Source: an uncultured Clostridia bacterium
GTDB lineage: Bacteria > Bacillota > Clostridia > Oscillospirales > Acutalibacteraceae
Length of the DNA: 64,000 nt
Direction: 5' to 3'
Assembly (NCBI GenBank): GCA_937876205.1
Contig: CALEII010000004.1
Span: 9,665 to 73,664, forward strand
In this document: positions 58,422 to 64,000 of the stretch, in pieces
Numbering within the stretch: the stretch's first letter is position 1
Layout: each line of letters starts with the position of its first letter
Program-made: the position numbers and the translations under genes
The notes under the pieces: model-generated
Seen by the model: only the letters and a program-made list of their open reading frames with translations
What the model was told of the DNA's origin: nothing
The model's database searches: none

Positions 58422-59621
58422 TCACCCCACTGCATAGTTATCTTCAGGCTCTTCTCCGCCTGCAGGCTCATTTTCAGCCACGGTTGTGGTTTCTTCGGTC
58501 GTTGTTTCTTCAGTAGCTGTTGTGGTTTCTTCTGCAGTAGTGAATTCCTGAGTAGTGGTCTCCTCCTGAGTGGTTATTTCTTCAGTTGTGGTCTCAGGAA
58601 CGGTTGTTGTTTCTTTCAGTGTGAATTCAATGGTTGTCTGCACTGCTTCATTTTCCATATGCCCGACAGTGCCCTCTTCCTGAGGTTTTTTACTGTTCTG
58701 AACAGCAAGCACAACTGCAACTGTTGCACCTATAATAATCAGCAATGCAACAATAGCCATAAGCACTCTTACGGCAGGCGAAATATCTTCGCCCGGTCTT
58801 TTTTTCGGCTGAGGCTGAACTGCATACTCAGTGGGAGCGTAATTTGAGCTTTTCACGGGTGACGCAGTGCTGACAGAAGTGACCGTTTCTTTTCCTGAGG
58901 ATTCACAGTTTATGCCTGTTCTTGATGAAACAGCAGTCGCAATGCCTGACGGAATTACGATAGTCTGCGACATAGTTGCAAGTATGTCGGGAAGAAATAC
59001 CACAAGCCCTGCACAATCGTAGCCGAGCTCAGTATACTTATGCTCCTGTGTTTTCATATTTATTCTCGCTTTTAAGAGTCTGTTTTTCACTGCAGCACCT
59101 GAAATCTGCTCTATTGCCGCAAGCTCAGTCATATCAAAACCGCACAGATAATAACCGAGAACTGCAGTGCGGAGCTTCACGGGAAGATCTGTAAGCACAG
59201 TGTCAACAGTTTTCATCATATCAACCGAGATATCAATCCCCTCGGGATATGACATCATTTCATCAGAATCCTGACCGAGAAGCTCGTCAACCTCATCACC
59301 ATCGGGTGAATCTGTGTCTGTATATTCACCGAGCAGTTCGGGATTTTTCTCAAGATTATGGCGTCTTGCTCTTGCAAAAAGAGTTGTGTACAGCCACTTT
59401 TCAAACTCCATAACGTCAGGGAAATTGGCAATCTGAAGATAAATGTGAGCGAACAGCTCAGCAGTCATATCAGCAGCTTCTGCCTTATTTCCCAGAAGCT
59501 TGCAAAAGAGAAAATACACTTTCTTTTCATACATTTTATACACAGAGGAAAAAGCATTTCTTGCCCCGCCCTTTATCTGGGTGAGCAGTACGGAAAGCTT
59601 TCTGTAATCCTGACTTGTCAT
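58422..59621 (-). CDS. Membrane-anchored ECF-like sigma factor with Thr/Glu-rich outer tail
   Basis: Protein of 399 residues. The start at 59621 follows GGAGG; an in-frame ATG at 59669 overlaps the upstream gene. Residues about 5-90 resemble sigma-70 region 2 (LLTQIKGGARNAFSSVYKMYEKKVYFLF...AELFAHIYLQIANF). Residues about 130-190 resemble region 4 (VLTDLPVKLRTAVLGYYLCGFDMTELAAIEQISGAAVKNRLLKARI). After a Ser/Thr/Pro linker, one membrane helix (about 281-307) is followed by a tail of ETTT/TTEE repeats (about 330-390). A sigma-like factor on the inner face with a low-complexity tail outside is unusual; tail-dependent release is an inference. Region 2 lacks a clear -10 recognition signature, so activity is unproven. 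Confidence 0.72.
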   Translation of the reverse strand: MTSQDYRKLSVLLTQIKGGARNAFSSVYKMYEKKVYFLFCKLLGNKAEAADMTAELFAHIYLQIANFPDVMEFEKWLYTTLFARARRHNLEKNPELLGEYTDTDSPDGDEVDELLGQDSDEMMSYPEGIDISVDMMKTVDTVLTDLPVKLRTAVLGYYLCGFDMTELAAIEQISGAAVKNRLLKARINMKTQEHKYTELGYDCAGLVVFLPDILATMSQTIVIPSGIATAVSSRTGINCESSGKETVTSVSTASPVKSSNYAPTEYAVQPQPKKRPGEDISPAVRVLMAIVALLIIIGATVAVVLAVQNSKKPQEEGTVGHMENEAVQTTIEFTLKETTTVPETTTEEITTQEETTTQEFTTAEETTTATEETTTEETTTVAENEPAGGEEPEDNYAVG

Positions 59622-59665
59622 AGCATCATCCTCCAGGTCAATTATATTCTTATTTACCAAAAATT

Positions 59666-60577
59666 TCAATATTTACAATTACTGCCCTGAACAACACTCT
59701 TTTCTTCAAGCATTCTGTTCAGAGAAGCAAGAACCTGCTTTTTGTTCCCACTCCACAAAGGGGCTATAAGCTTCTTTTTATCGCCGTCACCTGTCAGTCT
59801 GTGAATAACCACATCAGGGGGTATAATTTTAAGCATTTCGCAGACAGTTTCAATATAAGTATTCTCATCAAAGCACAAAAATCTGCCGTCTTCATACTCT
59901 TTTTCAAGCCTTGAGCCCTTCAGCACGTGCAGAAGATGAAGCTTTATGCCCCATACACCGCAATCACACACAAACCTGACACTGTCTTTCATAATATCCG
60001 TTGTTTCATCAGGCAGACCGAGGATTATATGTGCAACTGTTTTAATGCCCGCATTATTCAGTCTGTGTACAGCATCACTGAAAACCTCATTGCCGTAGCC
60101 TCTGCCGATATATTCTGCAGACTTCTCACAGGATGTCTGAAAGCCCAGCTCAACCCACACGGGCTTGATTCTGTTCAGCCGTGAAAGAAGAGAGACCACC
60201 TCATCACCCACGCAATCAGGACGTGTTGCAACTGAAAGCACCTCAATATCGGGATGGTATATCGCCTGTGTAAAAATCTTTTCAAGATAGATGACAGGTG
60301 CATATGTGTTTGTAAAGCTCTGAAAATACGCTATATATCCGCCGCCCTTATTCTTGTGTGCGACACGTATTTTTGCATTCTCTATCTGCTCGGATATTTC
60401 ATCACACTGCTTTTCGGCAAACTCACCTGAGCCGTCTTCCGAGCAGAAAATACAGCCGCCTGTGCCGATTTTGCCGTCACGGTTCGGACAGGTCATACCT
60501 GCATCAAGAGACAGCTTATATAATTTATGCCCGAATTCATCACGGCAGTAATCATTGAGTGAATAAAAATGCTTCAT
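59666..60577 (-). CDS. TIGR01212 family radical SAM protein
   Basis: Cytosolic radical SAM enzyme of 303 residues, matching the YtqA/TIGR01212 family. The cluster cysteines are Cys30, Cys42 and Cys45 in TCPNRDGKIGTGGCIFC, a wider spacing than the classic C-x3-C-x2-C. YFQSFTNTYAP (about 84-94), ATRPDCVGDEVV (about 117-128) and ELGFQTS (about 142-148) are family blocks, and LHLLHVLKGSRLEKEYEDG lies near 215. Substrate unknown. It overlaps the end of the U32 peptidase gene by four bases, so the two are translationally coupled. Confidence 0.94.
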   Translation of the reverse strand: MKHFYSLNDYCRDEFGHKLYKLSLDAGMTCPNRDGKIGTGGCIFCSEDGSGEFAEKQCDEISEQIENAKIRVAHKNKGGGYIAYFQSFTNTYAPVIYLEKIFTQAIYHPDIEVLSVATRPDCVGDEVVSLLSRLNRIKPVWVELGFQTSCEKSAEYIGRGYGNEVFSDAVHRLNNAGIKTVAHIILGLPDETTDIMKDSVRFVCDCGVWGIKLHLLHVLKGSRLEKEYEDGRFLCFDENTYIETVCEMLKIIPPDVVIHRLTGDGDKKKLIAPLWSGNKKQVLASLNRMLEEKSVVQGSNCKY

Positions 60578-62610
60578 AACAGTTCACGGTAATAAAGTCC
60601 ACCTGTTTTTCTCATTTCGGGTGACTTTTTATTTATAAAGTATTCAAAAATCTTACGGCACTTATCCTGCTTCTCAAACGTGAAATAAAGTGTCACAAAA
60701 TCACCTTCAAGAGGCTTATCGCCCACATAAAGAGGTACACTGTTAAGAAGAGTCGAATATTTTCTCGCAGAGCAGATTACATAAAAATCAATATCACGCC
60801 TGTCTTTTATCACGGTAAGTCCTCTGCAGTCTGCACAACCGTTTCTGCCCTGAACGGGGCAAGCCCTGAAACGCATCAGGGGAAGATAACCGTAGCCGAG
60901 AATCCCCTTTTTCACCTTACCTCTGATTCTGCCTGCCTGAGTCATAGAAATCTCAGGAGACAGCGTTATATCAACGGCACCGAGCTTTTCATACTCACTA
61001 AAAGATACTGAGTTGAGTATATTCATTCCGTGCCCCGCACTTACTGCAAATCCCATATCTGAAGCAATTTTCATTGTACCGATATTATCTGCAAGCACAC
61101 TTCTCACACCAAGCTCCCTGACTCTTTCAAGAGTCTTGGTGAAGCTATCTTCATTCTCTGCAAAAACAAGAAACGGAAGCTCACAGACAAGCTTTTTACC
61201 GTACAATTCAACGCATTCAGGGTGTCTGAGTATTTCACCCATAGGAAGAATTATTTTTTCTGCTCTTTCATCGTCAAAGCTCTGAGCAAAATGCTCAAAA
61301 CGCAGACGGTATGTTCTTTCTCTGCTGCTGAATGCAGAAACTGTCTTTTTTGCTTCATTCTCAACGATTTCATAGGGAGTAACCCGTGCACGAAGCCCGT
61401 AGAGCTTTTCTGTAGCCTCCCTGCGCATTGCGTTCATTGACGAGGCAGACACAGCCAGTCCTTCAGCAATTGAAAAGCTGAATTTATCGGCAACAAATAT
61501 TGTGCCTCCGAGCTTTGACAGACACTTCTCTGCAAACTCATTGTCAAGAGGTTTATTCTGTGCCTTCTGAGGCTTTTCACCATTCACGGTAACGGAATTT
61601 GTACCGTCGGTAACAGTCAGAACAGTTTCATTCTCATTCGCCGTAAAGCTTATATCAACGGGGATTTTTCTTATTTCATCCTTATAAAGCTGAGCAAGAT
61701 TTTTAAGCACACCTGATGCGGCAGTCACATCCTCTTTTCTGCGATAACCGAACATTTCAAGATTGCGCTGAGACAGAAAATATCCCTTTGTGAAGCCGCT
61801 TCTTGAGAAAACAGCTCTGAGAGCTTCCTCATCATAAGGCTCGTTATTCATTGATTTACGCACAGCAGTAACAGCAGCAGCAACATATTCTGCACGCTTC
61901 ATTCTGCCCTCAATTTTAAATGAATCAACGCCTGCCTCCGAAAGCTCACGGACCTTATCCACAAGAGACAGGTCCTTCAGCGACAGAGCATATTCTCTGC
62001 CGTTTGCCTTAAAATCAAGTCTGCAGGGCTGAGCGCATCTGCCTCTGTTGCCGCTTCTTGAGCCTATCATTGAAGACAGCAGACAGGTCCCCGACACACT
62101 CATACACAACGCTCCGTGCACAAAAACCTCAATCTCTGCCTGCGTTGACTGCGAAATTTTTCTTATTTCTTCAAGTGACAGCTCACGGGCAAGAACAATT
62201 CTTTTAAAGCCCAGCTCCTGAGCCTGAAGAGCGCCTGCCGCATTATGAATTGTCATCTGAGTTGATGCGTGAAGAGGCATTGAGGGACAATATTCCTTCC
62301 ACAGCCGTGCCACGGCAAGGTCCTGAATAATCACTGCATCTGCACCGCAGCGTGCAATCATTTTTATCTCACTGACAACATCGTTAACCTCATCATCTGT
62401 AATCAGAGTGTTCATCGTGACATAAACTCTGACATTTCTTGCGTGACAATACTGCACCGCCTGCATAAGCGATGCTTCATCAAAGTTATCTGCACTGTTC
62501 CGTGCGTTGAAATTCTTTGTACCGAGATATACGGCATCAGCTCCCGTGCGCACTGCAGCCTCAAGCTGTTCAGTTCCGCCTGCAGGAGCAAGGATTTCAG
62601 TTTTCTTCAT
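60574..62610 (-). CDS. U32 family peptidase
   Basis: Protein of 678 residues of the U32 (collagenase-like) family. The N-terminal barrel (about 1-330) contains APAGGTEQLEAAVRTGADAVYLG, HASTQMTIHNAAGALQAQELGFKRIVLARELS and the signature EVFVHGALCMSVSGTCLLSS with SRSGNRGRCAQPCR. Those cysteines can hold a cluster or metal; relatives RlhA and TrhP/YegQ hydroxylate rRNA or tRNA rather than cut protein. The C-terminal half (about 350-678) matches DUF3656 and a second domain, ending with more Cys (CPVQGRNGCADCRG). A tRNA or rRNA modification role is therefore plausible. It lies 12 bases after the DUF951 gene. Confidence 0.92.
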   Translation of the reverse strand: MKKTEILAPAGGTEQLEAAVRTGADAVYLGTKNFNARNSADNFDEASLMQAVQYCHARNVRVYVTMNTLITDDEVNDVVSEIKMIARCGADAVIIQDLAVARLWKEYCPSMPLHASTQMTIHNAAGALQAQELGFKRIVLARELSLEEIRKISQSTQAEIEVFVHGALCMSVSGTCLLSSMIGSRSGNRGRCAQPCRLDFKANGREYALSLKDLSLVDKVRELSEAGVDSFKIEGRMKRAEYVAAAVTAVRKSMNNEPYDEEALRAVFSRSGFTKGYFLSQRNLEMFGYRRKEDVTAASGVLKNLAQLYKDEIRKIPVDISFTANENETVLTVTDGTNSVTVNGEKPQKAQNKPLDNEFAEKCLSKLGGTIFVADKFSFSIAEGLAVSASSMNAMRREATEKLYGLRARVTPYEIVENEAKKTVSAFSSRERTYRLRFEHFAQSFDDERAEKIILPMGEILRHPECVELYGKKLVCELPFLVFAENEDSFTKTLERVRELGVRSVLADNIGTMKIASDMGFAVSAGHGMNILNSVSFSEYEKLGAVDITLSPEISMTQAGRIRGKVKKGILGYGYLPLMRFRACPVQGRNGCADCRGLTVIKDRRDIDFYVICSARKYSTLLNSVPLYVGDKPLEGDFVTLYFTFEKQDKCRKIFEYFINKKSPEMRKTGGLYYRELL

Positions 62611-62621
62611 AGTATTTCCCT

Positions 62622-62798
62622 TTATTCAATAACTCTCTTGATATTTTTCTCAATTTTTAACCGTGGTACCATTACCTCACGGCTGCAGTTACAGCATTTA
62701 ATCTTATAATCAAGTCCCACACGAAGAACTTCAAATTCCTTACAACCGCAGGGATGCTGTTTTTTCATTTCTACCCTGTCGCCGACTTTAATATCCAT
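62622..62798 (-). CDS. DUF951 family small protein
   Basis: Short gene of 58 codons, easily missed. The protein begins MDIKVGDRVEMKKQHPCGC, then continues with FEVLRVGLDYKIKCCNCSR and ends EKNIKRVIE. The KKxHPCG segment and the later C-x2-C pair are the DUF951 signature, a zinc-ribbon-like basic protein of about 60-70 residues that is widespread in Firmicutes. ATGGAGGATGAAAAATG supplies a GGAGG ribosome site. It precedes the U32 gene by 11 bases and is probably the first gene of the long minus-strand run. Function unknown; nucleic acid binding is often supposed. The remaining gap to 62932 holds divergent promoters (a possible minus-strand TTACTG-17-TAGTAT) and nothing else seen. Confidence 0.92.
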   Translation of the reverse strand: MDIKVGDRVEMKKQHPCGCKEFEVLRVGLDYKIKCCNCSREVMVPRLKIEKNIKRVIE

Positions 62799-62932
62799 TT
62801 TTCATCCTCCATGGTCATATATACTATATGATAGCACATTTTTCAGTAATATGGAATATTTTTATTCTAAAAAATCTTATTCAGCATATCTATTTAGAGT
62901 GACGAAAATCTCATCCGAAAGGACGGTTACAT

Positions 62933-63862
62933 ATGTTAAGCTATAAGCCTGAAGGCAAAATAATATACGGCAAGGCAACAGCAGACTCTGTTTTTTCTGA
63001 GTCTGCACTGCAGGAAGCAATGCTCAGAGGTACAATTCTTGAAGCGAGAGCAGTGCTTTGCGACAACGACCACAATATTCACGTGAATCTCGGCTGTATG
63101 AGAGGCATCATTCCACGTGACGAATGTGCAATGGGTATAAAAGAAGGCTATGTGCGTGATATTGCAATCATTTCAAGAGTTAACAAGTCCGTATGCTTCA
63201 AGGTGCTTGAAATAGAAAAAGGGACAAACGGAATCCCCTTTGCTGTGCTCAGCAGACGCCTTGCGCAGGAGGAATGCCTTGAAAGCAGTATAAAAAAACT
63301 CTCTGCAGGCGATGTGACTGAGGCCGTTGTCACTCATCTTGAACCTTTCGGTGCATTCTGCGATGTTGGTTGCGGCATCAGTGCACTGCTGCCCATTGAC
63401 GGCATTTCAGTTTCAAGAATACCTCACCCGTCAGCAAGACTGTCTGTAGGGCAAAGCATAAAAGCCGTTGTCAGAAATGTTGACAGCCTCGGCAGACTGA
63501 CACTCTCTATGAAAGAGCTTCTCGGCAGCTGGGAGCAGAATACAGCTCTGTTTTCTGTGGGTGAAACTGTGCCCGGAATAGTCAGAAGCATAGAGAACTA
63601 CGGCATTTTCGTCGAACTGACACCGAATCTTGCAGGTCTTGCAGAATTGCAGGACGGCATTGAAGAAGGGCAGTACTGCAGTGTTTTCATCAAGAATATT
63701 ATTCCCGAAAAAATGAAACTCAAGCTCATTATCGTAGACAGCTTCAAGGCATCATATCCGTTACAGGATATAAAATATTTCACAGATGCCACACACATTG
63801 ACTGTTTTGTCTACTCTCCCTCAGGCTGTGACAAACGCATTGAAAGTGTCTTTTCTCAATAA
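62933..63862 (+). CDS. S1 RNA-binding domain protein (ribosomal protein S1-like)
   Basis: Cytosolic protein of 309 residues with three S1-type OB folds: about 34-105 (degenerate, GTILEARAVLCDNDHNIHVNLGCMRGIIP), 125-195 (GDVTEAVVTHLEPFGAFCDVGCGISALLPI) and 208-275 (GETVPGIVRSIENYGIFVELTPNLAGLAEL). It is shorter than E. coli S1 (six domains) and like the short S1 homologues of Firmicutes; function as a true ribosomal protein is uncertain. AAAGGA lies ten bases before ATG. Divergent from the DUF951 operon; closed by a strong terminator. Confidence 0.85.
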   Translation: MLSYKPEGKIIYGKATADSVFSESALQEAMLRGTILEARAVLCDNDHNIHVNLGCMRGIIPRDECAMGIKEGYVRDIAIISRVNKSVCFKVLEIEKGTNGIPFAVLSRRLAQEECLESSIKKLSAGDVTEAVVTHLEPFGAFCDVGCGISALLPIDGISVSRIPHPSARLSVGQSIKAVVRNVDSLGRLTLSMKELLGSWEQNTALFSVGETVPGIVRSIENYGIFVELTPNLAGLAELQDGIEEGQYCSVFIKNIIPEKMKLKLIIVDSFKASYPLQDIKYFTDATHIDCFVYSPSGCDKRIESVFSQ

Positions 63863-63880
63863 TATCACATCTTACACAAA

Positions 63881-63916
63881 CAAAGAGAGGCAGGAAAAAT
63901 CCTGCCTCTCTTTGAT
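63881..63916. terminator. Bidirectional terminator
   Basis: Perfect 15-bp stem CAAAGAGAGGCAGGA / TCCTGCCTCTCTTTG (63881-63895, 63900-63914). Beyond it, 63917-64000 holds no gene I can support; a weak ACGGG/CCCGT hairpin with T tract lies near 63957-63984, and the 3' end of a minus-strand gene is possible. Confidence 0.85.
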
Positions 63917-64000
63917 ATGGGATAATGTCTTGCAAAGAACGAATAATCTTAGGGTGACGGGAATAAAACGAACCCGTTTTTTACAGGCTGATTTCCGTCA

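Noticed and set aside
63917..64000. Minus-strand gene end at the right edge
   Set aside because: Short frames are open but none shows a recognisable domain, and only about 80 bases are visible.

Overview
The window reads as a chromosomal segment of an anaerobic, low-to-moderate GC Gram-positive bacterium, most likely a gut or rumen Clostridia of the Ruminococcaceae/Oscillospiraceae type. The support is: a ctsR-mcsA-mcsB-clpC operon with CtsR boxes, a tRNA-sensing T-box, IreB, an alpha2-type glycyl-tRNA synthetase, meso-diaminopimelate dehydrogenase, AGGAGG ribosome binding sites, near-consensus sigma-A promoters with 17-base spacers, and three secreted proteins with type I dockerin modules. 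No rRNA, tRNA, CRISPR array, insertion sequence or phage gene was seen.

Layout. 1-7.5 kb: end of a PHP-domain protein, a secreted phosphodiester glycosidase-like protein, a DapA-superfamily aldolase, glycyl-tRNA synthetase, a solitary trpB behind a Trp-type T-box, and a cytosolic GH5 enzyme. 7.6-15.5 kb: rmuC, a GH3 beta-glucosidase-like enzyme, ddh, a DUF1015 protein and an oligopeptide-binding lipoprotein. 15.6-26.2 kb: mostly exported or membrane proteins (dockerin proteins, azlCD, a secreted alpha/beta hydrolase, a metallophosphoesterase, anchored proteins of unknown role), a TetR regulator and a GPH-type sugar symporter. 26.3-32 kb: two divergent paralogous B12-binding radical SAM enzymes, followed by Mrp, a C_GCAxxG_C_C protein and shikimate kinase. 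32-33.6 kb: two zinc-ribbon membrane proteins and a small XRE repressor with paired operators. 33.7-38.3 kb: the protein quality control operon ctsR-mcsA-mcsB-clpC. 38.3-46.4 kb: a MazF/SLOG gene pair, a family I.5-like lipase, a chagasin-like inhibitor, a large dockerin protein with two degenerate phosphoesterase folds, and a ceramidase-like secreted protein. 46.5-51.2 kb: prfA, a TsaC-CoaE fusion, a lytic transglycosylase and an M18 aminopeptidase. 51.3-53.5 kb: IreB with a small conserved protein, and Nnr. 53.5-62.8 kb: a long minus-strand run (DUF951, U32 peptidase, TIGR01212 radical SAM protein, membrane-anchored sigma factor, phosphohexomutase, two alkaline phosphatases, DUF4474 protein). 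The window closes with an S1-domain protein.

How the parts relate. Intracellular glycosidases (GH5, GH3) and a GPH symporter suggest uptake and internal cleavage of glycosides. The exported lipase, ceramidase-like, phosphodiester glycosidase-like, alkaline phosphatase and phosphoesterase proteins suggest scavenging of phosphate and lipid from the surroundings. Threonine/glutamate-rich linkers recur in several exported proteins, including the extracellular tail of a sigma factor.

The most noteworthy unexplained structures are: a dispersed palindrome (left arm AAACAATAATTTATCG) at five intergenic sites, three of them directly upstream of a -35 box; an ECF-like sigma factor with a transmembrane helix and a Thr/Glu-rich outer tail; a dockerin protein whose two metallophosphoesterase folds have lost most metal ligands; a MazF-SLOG pair without visible antitoxin; a TsaC-CoaE fusion; and the divergent B12-radical SAM pair.
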